Below are positions 44,314-57,361 of a stretch of DNA of 64,000 bases, piece by piece. The notes under the pieces were generated by a model that was given only the letters and a program-made list of their open reading frames with translations, was not told the DNA's origin and did no database searches. The stretch is taken from the NCBI GenBank assembly GCA_002245135.1, contig NGBS01000891.1:1-64000 (forward strand), read 5' to 3'. The DNA is from Proteromonas lacertae. Its lineage: Eukaryota > Sar > Bigyra > Opalinata > Proteromonadidae. A program made the translations under genes and the position numbers. Positions within the stretch are counted from its first letter, which is position 1, and the number at the start of each line of letters is the position of its first letter.

Positions 44314-47087
44314 ATGAGTTATGATTATAACAATTATGTATTGCATTTATATCTATAAAATAGCCACAACTATTGACATATGTTCAGAATGACGATATAG
44401 AATCAGTAAGAAGTCTTATAGGTATATTAGAAGTAATAAAAATCTTATAGAAAGAAATGAATCATCAATTACAACATTTTTAGATCAACAAGGTCCAAAT
44501 GGTGAAACTGCTGTTATGATATGTTGTAAAACTGGAAATAAAGAGATTCTATCATTATTCCTTTCATACAATGTATGCAACTTAGAAATAATGGATTCAC
44601 ACGGACAAACTGCATTATATATATCATTTTTGAACAGAATAGTAATTTAAGGTTCTTTGATTCAATTATTTACATTGCTTGCTATTGCGACTTTTCAGAA
44701 ATAGTTTATATGCTTCTTCAATATAGTAGTTCACTTAATAGAATCATATTTCCTAGTTCAGTTACATCTTGTCCATTGTATTTTTTATTAATATATTTAT
44801 AGACTTGCATGCCTATCAAATGAATCAATCGAATCATTAGAACTATTACTTAATTATGAAGATGATATATTATTAAAATTTCAGAATCTATATGGAAAAG
44901 AACTATTAGATTATGCAATAGAATCAACCAATTTAAATGCAATAAATTTACTATTATCATATAGCGCAGATCCAAATATAAAATCATATTCAATAAATAA
45001 TAGTAATGGAATTCCACTAATATTTAAAGCAGCGTCAAAAGGTTATTATGATATTGTAATGTCTTTAGTGAAAAGTGGAGCTGATATATATCTTGTTGAT
45101 GATAGGAAATATAATATATTAACTTATATAATAAAAGATTTAAATAAATTTAGTTGTCCTTCAATATTGGATCATTTAAATACATTAATCAATTTGTATT
45201 TATTTATATAATTTATATTATTGTAAATAAATAGATGTGGCTGTGTAATACAAAGAGAATTCCTTCCATCTGATATATGTAATTATATAATAATGTGTTG
45301 CAATTTTTATAATAATGTTAATATAAATGACAGTTGTTGTATATATATATATAATATTTATATTATAGTTGTTGATTCATCTTTATTATCTGATGATTTC
45401 ATTCCATATGGTCCACAACTGAAAGATATAAAAATAGAGAATATGATTCCCTTTTCACCATATTCTAATGAAAGTAAAAGTGATAAAGATGGAATATATA
45501 ATAAAATATCAATGTATGGGACAAATGCAATGAAAGAACAACTGAAAAATGTATTATTTAAATATGTTATAATGATGAATAGGTAAAATCTGAGGAGGAA
45601 TATCAGGACTTGTATTACAAGTACGTTGAACAGACGGTTAAAGCATGTTTAAAACAAATAATAAAAGGTAATATGTCCAATTATGTAAATATAGAAATAT
45701 TTGAGCAAATAAAACAAAAATTCTTTGAATATATTAAACAAGATGAAAATGTATATTGGAGTGTATCAAAATTTCCACTTCAATTGTCATATAGATTGTT
45801 ATTAAGATATTTAGTTGTATAATAAGATAATTTATGTATATACAAATATAGAATGATCATGAATTTATCACCGCAGTAATAGAGAATATAATAGAGACAG
45901 TATATAATGTTATAAAACAAACTCAACCAAAGCAGAACTTCACAAATGAACATATACTACTATCATATTTAAAAATATGTAAATCAACAAAGCAATATCA
46001 ATCTCAAATAACTCAAATATGTTCATTGTTGTTATATGTATTGACATTATATATTATTATTATTATTATTGTAATGTATAGAAACGCATTTTGGATTATG
46101 AATATTTACATGATAGTGATCCATTGAACTTGTATATATCATTTTATAGTTGTTTACTAAATGAACATACTCTTTACAAGCAGAAAAAGATGGAATATCA
46201 AGAATTGAGTATGTTATTTTCTAGACAAGAGAATTATAATAAAATGATTAATTTATTTAATGATTATAAACATCAGTTAGAAATAATGAATAGTCATCTT
46301 AATTGTGTAGCAAATCTGTATAGAAATGAAAATAATAGTTATTTGAATGAAACTTGTAGACTTAATCAATATGTATTTATATATTATTATTTATACAATA
46401 TGTTAGTTTATATCAAAGAAACAAGAATATCAACAATCACATAGTTATTTGAAATCACTAGCTCAAGCAATAGAGAATGAAAAATTAGAAAAAGCGAATA
46501 GATTGAAAGCACAATCACTAATAAATGATTTAAAAGCTAATGAAATAAAATCAACAATAGAGAAAATAGAAGCAAATAAAAGAGAAATAGTAAATATAAA
46601 ATCAATAGATAGTTACGATGATGATAATATGAATAATAGCAATAGAAAAAGAATAGTTTCAACAGAAATTCAATCAAAATCAACAATAAATAATAATAAT
46701 AATAACAATAACAATAATACAGTTGCTGCAGTTTCTTCTCGTTTTAAGACTGATATTTGTGAACATTTCTTAAAAGATGAATGTCACTATAATAAACCAT
46801 TATGTAGATATGCTCATGGATTCTATGATTTACATTGTCCATATCCTAATGGTGTAGCTGTTAAAGGTTATGATATTCATAAATACAAGTCTAAAAGTGT
46901 TTTTGAAGATTTATTCCAATGTGATTTGAAAAGTACAGAAATCCACAAGACATTTGCTTTTGTATTTCTTGATGAGCCAGAAGATGTTGATATCATTTTG
47001 AAGTTTAATGACTACACATTTAGAGATGTTGATGATAGAGAATATACTTTGGAAGTCTTTCAACCTCCGCTCAATAAAGTAACTTAA
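44314..47087 (+). CDS. Ankyrin-repeat, coiled-coil and CCCH zinc-finger protein
   Basis: Built from about 12 exons (introns 24-46 nt) from ATG 44314. N-terminal ankyrin repeats: QNDDIESVRSLI, NGETAVMICCKTGNKEILSL, HGQTALYIS, ACLSNESIESLELLLNYEDD, NGIPLIFKAASKGYYDIVMS and LVKSGADIYLVDDRKYN. A helical middle (EEEYQDLYYKYVEQTVKA; LAQAIENEKLEKANRLKAQS) and an Asn run (codons near 46690-46720) follow. The end has one CCCH finger, CEHFLKDECHYNKPLCRYAH, and a basic globular tail. The join after the second repeat (about 44580-44660) is unresolved: either a 65-nt intron or a frame change. RNA binding is inferred from the CCCH finger. Confidence 0.65.
46688..46722 (+). repeat. AAT/AAC triplet run (poly-Asn)
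   Basis: About ten consecutive AAT or AAC codons inside the ankyrin/CCCH gene, between the coiled coil and the zinc finger. Confidence 0.85.
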
Positions 47088-47213
47088 AATAAAATGAAAT
47101 AAATATTATTAAAGGAATAATAGTTGTTTGTTGATGATATTTTCATAATTACAGGTACTTGTAAATTTTGTAATTTTTACCACATATGAATCGTCATTCA
47201 ATATAATTTCAAA

Positions 47214-49226
47214 ATGAAGTATAAATAATGCATTTATGATTTATAGAGGAATAAAAAGGTATTTTGTAGCATTAGCTGGAACATTTTCTATATTCTCTGT
47301 AAGATAATATATACATCTAACGAATAGATGTACATATTGAGGACTTCATTTTCTGTAACTACATTAAAAATGAAGGATGAGTTTCATTGGGAAGGTTTGT
47401 ATATGAATATAATTTAAATAGAGTCTACAAAAGGAAATGTTATTTCTTCATATTTTTGGGGATATATAATCCCACAAATACCAGCAGGAATTATAGCAAT
47501 GAAATTTGGAGCAAGGTATATAATTATATTGTTAACTTTATTTAAAGATGGATTTTAGGGTTAGGATTTTTTGTTTCATCGTTGGTTCTTTACTTTGTAC
47601 CTTTAGCAGCAAAAGAAAGCACTGTTTTGTATATTAAATATTTCACGATTATGTAAAATAGGCTAATTTTAAATATAATCAGTGGTTTTGTCAATGCATT
47701 CATATATCCAGCATGTTCTGCATTATTAGGTAGATGGGCTCCACCTCATGATAGAACTCTTTTAGTCACAATGACATATGCAGGATCTGCTTTGGGTATT
47801 GCGCTTGGACAGCCTATTGCTGGTGTTATATGTGATAGTTCATTAAGTATCATATGATTATGTAATATTATAATAGCATGGAAAGCTGTATATTATATAT
47901 ATTGTAGTTTTGTGGTGATGTTTTTTGTTATTTTTATAATGTATATTAATGAGATATATATATATTTTTATATTTAGATTTATTTATTCAAGTCCAGAAG
48001 ATGATCCTAGAATTACTAAACAAGAATTGGAATATATACAAAATGATTTCTTAAAACTAGCACTAACAAAACAAGAAATTAAAACAGAAGAAAAGAAAGA
48101 AGATAATCCAACAAACAATAATGAAGAAGAAAAAGGAAAAGGAAAAGAAAAAGAAGGTTTTGGTGGTGGAAGTATTGAATTAGAATCAATTAAACCAGAA
48201 ATATTAACAAAGAATCAAAAATTAAAACAAGATTTACTCAGTTCAACTTCTATTACAATACAAGATAAAGAAGAAACTATTAATCCACTTAAAAACTTTT
48301 CTGAAGTAATTACAAGTCCTCGAGAAGTAGGAACTATATTAAAGAGAAAGAATACATTCCCCAAAGCTGCTTATCATGAAGAAGAACAACCTCATAAATG
48401 GAAAAATGATGAAGAAATCTTTGTAGAAGCACCAGTTCCTACTGTATCTTCATTTGCAATTGGTTTTGCTGTTAATTTAGCCAATCCTACAATAATCAAG
48501 GAAAATAATAGTAATAAAGAAGATAAACCAAAAGTACAGCTAAAAGTTCCATCGTTAAAGAGTATTCCGTGGTGTGGTTTATTGACTAATATGGGAACAA
48601 TATCAATGTATTTTACATATATTATATTTTATAATAGTTATGTTGCTCATTGTTGTAGTAATTGGGGTTTATATACACTAATGTCATATTTTCCTTCATA
48701 TGTTAAAGATGTTTTTACTGTGAGTGTCGCAATGGCTAGTTTAATGATTTTATTCCCATATTTAGTGTATTTTATAGTTTCTATAGCAGTAAGTCCATTT
48801 GGTGATTATTTATTGAGAAAAGGAGTAAGATTAATTATTATTAGAAAGTCATTCGTTGTTATTGGAAATTTACTTACAGCTATTTTCTTAATAATAGGTG
48901 GATATTGTAATACTTTAGCATCTGCAATAGTTTTGATGACTTTATCGGTCGGTTGTTCTGGAATTGCTCCAGCTGGGTTTAATGCAAATATGTTGGATGT
49001 TACATCTAAATATAGTGGTATAGTGATGGGTATTTCTAATACTATTGCTACAATTCCTGGTATTGTGTCTCCATACATTGTTACAGCAATGATTGGTAAT
49101 GATCCAACTGCTGATGATTGGAGGATGGTGTTTATCGTGTCAGGTTGTATAATTGCATTTTCTTCATTTTTCTATGCAATATTTGCTAGGGCAACCCCTC
49201 AAGTTAGTCTTTTAGGAAAAGAATAA
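47214..49226 (+). CDS. SLC17-like anion transporter (MFS) with long central loop
   Basis: Start ATG 47214 with a first intron after five bases (47219-47246), then several 26-40-nt introns. The SLC17 family (sialin, vesicular glutamate and phosphate transporters) is shown by FSVTTLKMKDEFHW, SSYFWGYIIPQIPAGIIAMKFGAR, YPACSALLGRWAPPHDR, GSALGIALGQPIAGVI, SSPEDDPRITKQELEYI, SNWGLYTLMSYFPSYVKDVF and APAGFNANMLDVTSKYSGIVMG. A 190-residue charged loop (TEEKKEDN, PREVGTILKRK) sits between helices 6 and 7, longer than usual. A 30-nt intron at 48608-48637 has no stop and no frame change, so it would be read through if unspliced. Location (plasma membrane or vesicle) unknown. Confidence 0.85.
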
Positions 49227-49313
49227 TTAATAGCAATGCCTATAATTAATACTAAATATGTTAATTTTTTGCTTTTACCTTATCTGACAATGTAAATGTA
49301 ATTTTTTAGTAAA

Positions 49314-50505
49314 ATGAAATATTTTAATAATTCAGTGGAAGGAATAAGAGGTATTGGAATTATTCTTGTAATTCTATTTCATTCAAACATAAGTTGTTTT
49401 AATAAATGCTTTATAGGAGTTGATTTGACTTTTCTACTCTCAGGTTATTTACTAATGAAATCTTATATATACAACGACAAGGAATATAGCTGCTGTACTT
49501 TTTATTTGAAGAGATTTTATCGTATTTTACCTTCATTCTCAATTTTGTTGTTGTTGATGTTTCTATGGCATATATCAAAAGGAATAAACGAATTGAGATT
49601 ATTATATGATTATTTATATAGTTCATTGTACATTAGTAATGTTTATTTCAAATTTGAGAATGATGATTATTTCTTTCTAGTTAATCCTTCCAAGTTGCTG
49701 CATACATGGTCTTTATCTGTTGAAGTCCAATTTTACGTGTTATTCTCAATATTTGTAACTCTATATAGAAAAAGTGAACTTTTCACTGTGATTATTATCC
49801 GTGTTGTAAGTGTTATATCTTTTTTCTATGAGGTTTACTATATAAAGATAAGAGATACAAGTATTTATTATTCTTTTATTAGTAGATTATGGGAATTTAT
49901 AATTGGTATTCTTGTGGCTTTGAATAAATATAATAGTATTAAAACAATAAACAGTGATGTTTTAGTATTGATGTTAATCGCAATTCCATTTATAAAAATG
50001 AATATCAATATAACAGTATTTAGAGTTATCGAACTATTATTGTGTTTGCTTATATTAGAAAATGATAATAATAATATTCAAGAGAAAGGTAACGAAGAAA
50101 AGGATTATTATAAAATATATTCAAATTCGCATATTCTTAATAACAGAATATTAAAACATATTGGTAAATTATCTTATACTTTATATTTAGTTCATTATCC
50201 AATATTAAGTATAATATATCCTTTCTATATTAAAATGATATTAATATATATTATTTCAATTGTATTCTATATAATTGTTGAATTATCATTTAATTGTGAT
50301 TAATAATGAATTTGTTTATGATATTTATGGACATATAAATCCATCAGTTTTAAAACTATTTCAGAATGAATTTGATGATTATGTAGATGATATTTTGAAA
50401 AGAAAATTTAGAATAGTTAATCAATACAATCCTAGAGATACCAAGAGTTTGTATGTTAATGGATATCTAGTGCAAACCAGTTTTATGCTTTATCTAATGA
50501 AATAA
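49314..50505 (+). CDS. Acyltransferase 3 (OafA/YrhL type) membrane protein
   Basis: Membrane O-acyltransferase that in bacteria acetylates cell-surface sugars. VEGIRGIGIILVILFHS contains the family R-x10-H active region; FIGVDLTFLLSGYLL and LLHTWSLSVEVQFY (usually SVEEQFY) are classic OafA-type motifs. About ten hydrophobic helices follow to YTLYLVHYPIL. The first 990 bases have no intron, unlike most neighbours. The frame ends at TAA 50301-50303 (FNCD); coding-like sequence (FVYDIYGHINPSVLKLF) continues one base on to 50505. A 51-nt intron from about 50295 could also join the parts. Bacterial-type sequence and lack of introns suggest lateral transfer, which needs a tree. Confidence 0.8.
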
Positions 50506-50662
50506 ATTCAAATTATATATAATTTAAATGAGTATATGATGTTTTTGTTGTTATTTTTATGTGAATTAAAGAAATTACTACTTGTAATTAAAATATTTAT
50601 AAAATTACTTATATTCAAGGTTATGATTCTACATCTTCATAATAATCCACTATAAAATATAA

Positions 50663-53600
50663 TCATACAACTATACTGTCTTGAATTGTATTATTATTCT
50701 TTATTAAGTCAATCATCTGTAAAAATTGAGTTCTACTCTCAGGAGCTTTAACAAATTTAGCTATTTCATTTCCAGTCATATGCAAAACAGAATCACCAGT
50801 CTCTTCATTGGCCATTAATGCATCAGCAGTGTTTCTAAATCCTCTTGCTGTTAAAAATTCATGTAATTTTATAATTGAGAGTGTAGAAAAATTAGCTTGG
50901 CTTGGTAGATTCATATCATGTATTTGCTTCATTTGTTTTATATAAAATTAAGGATAATAATAATTATATAATAAAAATAACTAAAAAAGATATCAGCTTT
51001 TCTCTTTTTGCACATAGCTTCATGAACATCCCATTCTGATTGAAATACAGCTGTATTACACATTGGACAATGGATTGTAGCTTCTTCATCATCATCTTCA
51101 GAATAATTATCTTGTGATTGTGATTGGTTTTGATTTTGTCTATAATAATATTACAATGATATATTAAATATGTATAATATAATTAATATATACTCTGTCA
51201 TAGCTGAACTCCACTTTTCTGGGAATTTCTTCCCGCATTCTATTTTATGATTATCCCAATCTTTAAATAACAAATCTTCATTACATATTGGACAAGTCTA
51301 TAAATAAAAATCAATGCATATACAATTTCATCATCTGGTAAGAATGTAGATTCACTACAAGTAATAGAATCAAAATTAATTATAAAATAATAAAAATTAT
51401 ACTCTTGAGTATACATCTGTGAAGAATCTCCTTCATCTTCTGCACTTTCATATTCTTCTGATTGGTCTAATACTTGGTTAATAATATCTAATTGTTTATA
51501 TGGAGAATCACTTTTCTGTTGAGTTAATGGTATTTGCACAGTTGGATGTGCAACAGATTTCACTTCAGCATTTTGGGTATTTGGATCAATTACAGCTGGT
51601 TGTGTTTGTACTACAATCGCAGGAGTTGTATTATTAGGTATTGGATGTTCAGGATGTTTTTGTTTATAATGATTTGGTATTAAATATTTTGCCATTGTTG
51701 TATGACATATTGAACAAGTTATCTTTGCTGCAACTGGACAATCTAATGATAAATGTTGTTGTTCTTGAGATTTATCTATTGGTTTTAAACAATACTTACA
51801 TTGCATTTTAGCTACTTCTACTTTGGGTGTAAAGGGATGTAAACTGTTTATATATATATATATAAATAATGAATAATACCCATTAGATGCTGGAGTTGTA
51901 GATGGATAATTTTCTTCTATTAATTGTTTTCTTGTTGCTGTACTAATATTTACATTATCATCTTCATCATCATCACTATATGGAGTAATAATTTCATCTA
52001 ATGGTTGTCTTTTGTATTGTTTCTCTTTGAGTACTTCTTGGATTTTATTAGATATTTTGTTTGTATCTAGTGTGAAATTCTGATTAATTGAGAATTCTTT
52101 ATTCTCTTCTTCTTGCTGTAATATCTCTTGCTGTTTCTTTCTTTCTGCTTCTAATCGTATTCTTTCCATTTCTGCTTTTTTGGCTTCTTCCTGCTTTTTA
52201 AGTTCTTCTTCTGCTTTCTTTTTAGCAGCTTCCTCTTCTGCCTTCTTCTTTGCTATTTCCTCTTGTCTCTTTTTCTCTTCTGCTGCTTTCTTTGCAGCTT
52301 CTTCCTCAGCTTTCTTTTTGGCTATTTCTTCCTGTCTTTTCTTTTCTTCGGCAGCTTTTTTGGCTGCTTCTTCTGCTTTCTTCTGCTTCTTCTTCTGCTT
52401 TCTTCTTTGCAGCTTCTTCCTGTCTTTTTTTCTCCTCTTCAGCTCTATTAGCATTATTAACAATAATAAATATACTTCTTTTTAGCTATTTCTTCTAACC
52501 TTTTCTTTTCATCTTCAGCTTTCTTTTTTGCTATTTCCTCCTGTCTCTTTTTCTCTTCTGCTGCTTTCTTTGCAGCTTCTTCTTCTGCCTTTTTCTTTGC
52601 TGCATCTTCAGCAGTTTTCTTTTTAGCTGCGTCTTCAGCTGCTTTCTTCTTGGCTGCTTCTTCTTCTGCTTTCTTCTTTGCAGCTTCTTCCTGTCTCTTC
52701 TTCTCCTCAGCTGCCTTTTTAGCTGCATCTTCAGCTGCTTTCTTCTTTGCTATTTCCTCCTGTCTCTTCTTCTCCTCAGCTGCCTTTTTAGCTGCATCTT
52801 CAGCTGCTTTCTTTTTAGCTGCTTCTTCAGCAGCCTTCTTTTTAGCTGCTTCCTCTTCTGCTTTCTTCTTTGCTATTTCCTCCTGTCTCTTTTTCTCTTC
52901 TGCTGCCTTTTTAGCTTCTTCTTCTTCTGCTTTTTTCTTAGCAATCTCTTCCTGCCTTTTCTTTTCTTCTTCAGCTCTAATTATATATATAGCATATATA
53001 TATAGCATATATATACTTTTTCCTAGCTATTTCTTCTTGTCTCTTTTTCTCTTCAGCAAGTCTTTGTCTTTCTAATTCCTCCTGTTTTCTTCTTTCTTCT
53101 TCAGCTGCTCTCTGTTTTTCTTCTTCTATTCTTTTTCTTTCTAACTCTTCTTGTCTTCTTTTATTTTCTTCAATTCTTTGTCTTTCTAATTCTTCTTGTT
53201 TTCTCAATTCTTCTTCATATTCTTTCTGTTTTTCTTCTCTTTCTTTTTTCAATTTTTCAATTGCCAATCTATTTGTCATTATTATCTATAATTATTATTA
53301 TACTGTCTTTCTTTAATTTCATTTTCATGTTTAATTCTTTCTTCGTCTCTATTGATATAACAGAAGATAAGAAAAATACATGTTGGGAATAGATAAATAA
53401 GATGAATTTATTGATTGATTAGCTGTAGGATTAATATAATTTGAATAATGTAAAGAATCAATCGATGAAATTGGTAAAGGAGTATACTGTATAGAATGGA
53501 GTAGGAGGATTATGAATTCCATTCATTAATGGTTGTTGTTGTTGTGGCGGTGGTGGTTGAGTTGATTGTTGTTTTATTGTAATTGTATTGATTAATGATG

Positions 53601-55110
53601 TTAATTGATCAAATTTATCATCAATATATTGTTTTGAATCAAAACCTGATTTGTTTAAGTTTTGTGGAGGTTGAGGTGGATTTTGGATCATTTGAATTTG
53701 CTGTTGTTTGAGTTGTTTTATTTCATCTAATAATTGCTGTAAGTATTTCATATTATCAGCTGCTATACTACTCATTGATGATTGTTCCAACTATATATAG
53801 AATTATTGTGATTATATTTATACAGAATTATGGATAGTTTGTTCAACTTGAATTCTTTTTCTTAAAAACTCTTGACTATCTGCAATTGCTGATTGTATTT
53901 CATCATTTATCTGTTTTTCTAATGAATCGTGAGCTCTTTGCAATTCAGATTTCAATTTCTTTTCTACTTCATTCACTGTTGCTGTTATTGCTTTTTGTAT
54001 TTTTATCTCTAATTCAGCTTTAAACACTATAAAAACATAATTATTATACAATACTTTCAGAATTATTGTTGTTTTTGTTATTATCTTTTAATAGATTAAT
54101 AGCTGATACACATGAAGTTAATTGGGATGTATGTTCAGAAATCATATGATCAATTTCATCCTATTCATATATATTAATCAATTGAAATAATATAATATAC
54201 TTTATATGGAACAAATTGTTTTTCAATTGAAATATTCAAATCATTTTTAGATATACATTTCTCAACTCGAGGAATTAAAGAATTAACTTGACAAGATATT
54301 GCATCAAAATTGGAACTATAAATACATAAATTTAAAATAAATAAAATGTAATACAATAGTGTTTGTATTTTGTATTCATGTTCTCTTATAGTTGAATTTT
54401 GTGAGTTTATTATGTTACTATTCTATTAATAAAATGATTAATAATAATATACTGATGTTTGATTCTTCGATATTTGGTTTATTTTCTCAATTACTTGGCC
54501 TATTTGTAATTCCAAACTTTGTTTTATCCCTTCTAATTTATTCAATGATATAGTGTTGTTTTTAGTTAATGATTCTAAACGAGTGATTTGAGTCATTATC
54601 GCTTGATAATTTTTATCGATTTCTTGAATTCTATATTCCACATCTGTCATTATTCTAATCATGAATAGTAATTTTATTCATACTCTCTCTTTATACTGTC
54701 TGTGTTTATTGTTATCTGTTGCATAGGATTGTATGGCGTTAGCATTCTTTGTTTTATTGGAGATGGAAGCTCAGATCTGTTTAATTGCGGATCAACATCC
54801 TATTAATTAATTATATATGCTATACTAAGTCTGGTGTGTTATTATGTGTTGAATAATCATATCTTGGAGGGGGTGGAGTATCTAAAGGCTCACTACCAGA
54901 ATATGTCAATTAGTATACTGATTAAAGTTAAAATCATCTCTCTGAGATCGTTTAATTCTTTTTGTCCCATATTCATAAGATGGACTGTCTCCCAGCGAAA
55001 TTGCAGCTCTATTTATGATATCTTCCAAGTTAGCCCTTGTACTATCAGATATTCTATTTGATTATATTATAAGCATATCTATACGAAGCATAGTTGTTTC
55101 TATAACTCAT
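50663..55110 (-). CDS. Long coiled-coil protein with zinc knuckles and SAM-like end
   Basis: About 15-20 exons; ATG 55110 begins MSYRNNYAS. Order: disordered Pro-rich N-terminus (PPPPRYDYS), coiled coils (MTDVEYRIQEIDKNYQAIM; EKKLKSELQRAHDSLEKQ), a Gln/Pro-rich part, then a 300-400-residue helix of (A)KKKAEEEAAKK/KKRQEEIA repeats. After it come C2HC-type knuckles (CKYCLKPIDKSQEQQH, CSICHTTMAKYLIPNH, CPICNEDLLFKDWDNH, CPMCNTAVFQSEWDVH). The end has LHEFLTARGFRNTADALM and MTGNEIAKFV, which resembles a SAM domain. A +1 change occurs at TGA 53458-53460. Extent as one gene rests on spliced frames; a split into two genes is possible. A scaffold at the cytoskeleton or membrane is a guess. Confidence 0.6.
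52160..53260 (-). repeat. Coding tandem repeat: KKAEEE / KKRQEEIA units
   Basis: Imperfect repeats of about 18-60 bases encode KKRQEEIAKKKAEEEAAKKA-like units over roughly 1.1 kb. On the plus strand the same DNA is Ser/Phe/Leu-rich and stays open for over 100 codons, which is a by-product of the repeat. Copy number may vary among strains because units are near-identical. Confidence 0.85.
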
Positions 55111-55438
55111 TCTATTCGCAAAAATAAAAAGTAGTTGTTTTAAAAATTTGAATTTTAACCTTTATTTTTGCGTTTCTGAGGAAGAAAAAATTAAGAAAAA
55201 GTAGTTGATAATGAGATAAAATGAATAATGGAATGAATTTCAGCTTGCTTTAGATAAAAAGAAAATAGTCATTAATGCACTAGTTTTAATTTAAATAAAC
55301 TTTACATAATATATAATCTTTTCTGAGTTTATAATCATATTATTGCTTTCATAATAAAGAAATTTTTATTTACGAAAATTATATTCGTTTTAGAACTTGT
55401 AAGGCTTGACTTACGTTGTTTTATTTTATCAATTTTCT

Positions 55439-57236
55439 ATGAAATATATTGTTCTATTAGTAATATTTTTATTTACTTGGGGAGCTATATGTCCTAATGC
55501 TTGTAGTGGACATGGCACATGTGATAGTGATGGGAAATGCTCTTGTTTCAAGCAAAAGGGACTAGGACTTAATTCAGATAGTAATTCAGAAGGGTATACT
55601 GGTTTGGATTGTTCATTGAGTATTTATTTGTATGTTATATAAACAATTTAGGAACATGCCCAAAAGCTAATCAATTTTCTCCACAAATATTTTTAGTAAA
55701 TACAAGAGGTGAAGACACGCCAGTTGATGGTGGAGGTAGTGGTGGTAATGGTGGTGGTAGATTATTAGATGATGAAGAGTTTGAGAATGAAAATATCACT
55801 AAGATAATAACTATAAATGAAATAGATGAATTTAATACATACAAATTAGGAGGTTCATTAATATGTTATAAAGATGATAAAAAGAAAACTGTTGTTGGAT
55901 ATGTAGATGTGTTGGCTTATGCTAATAAAACAATGATTTCAGTAGAAAGTTGGTTAGATGATAATTATAATATGTCTAACAGTCATTGTATAGTTAAATA
56001 TGTTAGAAAAGATTTATCTCTATTCAGTCCAATTAATACAACAAGAGAATGGAATAGTCAAGAATATTCCACATTATTTAATAGATATTATGGTTATAAT
56101 GATTCAGAATATAATGTCACTTTAGCTTGTGTTGTATCAATTGAAAATGGAAATGATCAATATAATGAAGTTGTTGAATATAAGGCAAAAATGAATATTG
56201 AAGATGAAAGAATTGATTTTGAGATTCAAGTTGAATATCAACCAGAAGGAAATTGTTTTCTATTAGGAGGATATAATAATGTTAATATTGCATTAGAAAG
56301 TAGTGAATTATTTGAGAATTTATTAAGTAAAGTGGATGGTAGATATTATTATGGTATTAAAATGGAACAAGATGCTGTAATTGATGAAATATCAAGTGAT
56401 GCATTTGAAGCTGATGATAATGGTATTTCTAGTCAACTTAATTTACCATTAACTGCTTTTGAGAAACTATCTGATGATGATCAATCAACGATGTTATTAT
56501 CTTTAACTCCAGGTAATGTAATTACAATTATTGGCTATCCACCACAAAACGAATTTGGTTCAATAGTCAAATATACTGTGACAATTGTATCTGTTAAGAA
56601 AATATCAGGTAGAGAAAGAGAAAGAATATTAGCAGATAATCATTATGAGATCATTTTCACACCTCAAATACCAGTATTATACGGTTATAGTTATTCATTA
56701 TCAACCAGAACAACAAATGGTGGTGCTGTTTCAGTACATCAACAGGTAGAATGTAGTGGTGCTGGTGTATGTAATAGAATTACTGGTAAATGTGAATGTT
56801 ATAGTGGTTATGATGGTGCTGCTTGTCAGAGATTGTTAATATGTCCAAATAATTGTAATAATAATGGAAAATGTGTTGAATATACTAAAACATTAGGAGA
56901 TGATAGATTCACTCTAGAAAGTATGGCATCTTATGGATTTGGAACTGATGAAAGAATAATAAAGAATAGTAATGAAAAAAGAGCAAAATTCTTTGGATGT
57001 TTGTGTGATCCAGGACATAGAGGTGCTGATTGTTCATTAAGTATATTATTATTATTATTATTCTTTATATAGATGAATGTCCATCTACGAAAGATCCACA
57101 AGGTGCATCGAATATAGCAGGTGCTGAATATAGAGACTGTAGTGGTAGAGGTACTTGTGATTATAATACTGGTATTTGTAAATGTCATGATGGATTTAGT
57201 GGTACTGCGTGTGAAAATATAGCTTCTCTACAGTGA
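55439..57236 (+). CDS. Secreted or surface EGF-module protein
   Basis: Three exons from ATG 55439 with introns of about 32 nt. Signal peptide [16 protein letters not shown]. Four EGF-like modules of the CSGxGTC type: [19 protein letters not shown] near the start, then [20 protein letters not shown] and [14 protein letters not shown] in the third quarter, and [20 protein letters not shown] at the end. Between the first two lies a 350-residue domain with Gly-rich linker and many N-glycosylation sites (NITK, NMSN, NTTR, NVTL) that I do not recognise. No membrane helix or GPI signal is clear, since it ends at NIASLQ. Likely extracellular, for adhesion or matrix. These EGF forms are common in stramenopile and haptophyte proteins. 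Confidence 0.78.
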
Positions 57237-57361
57237 TTTTATTTTTTTAAATTATATTATTATTATTATTATTGCATTGTATAATATATTGTGTGTTAGT
57301 GTTGGTGATAATACTATGATTTATACTCATTCAGCACAAATTGTATATAGAAGTGATTAAT

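Noticed and set aside
52180-53075. Long plus-strand open frames rich in Ser, Phe and Leu
   Set aside because: They are the reverse of the KKAEEE repeat on the minus strand; composition and repeat phase show they are by-products.
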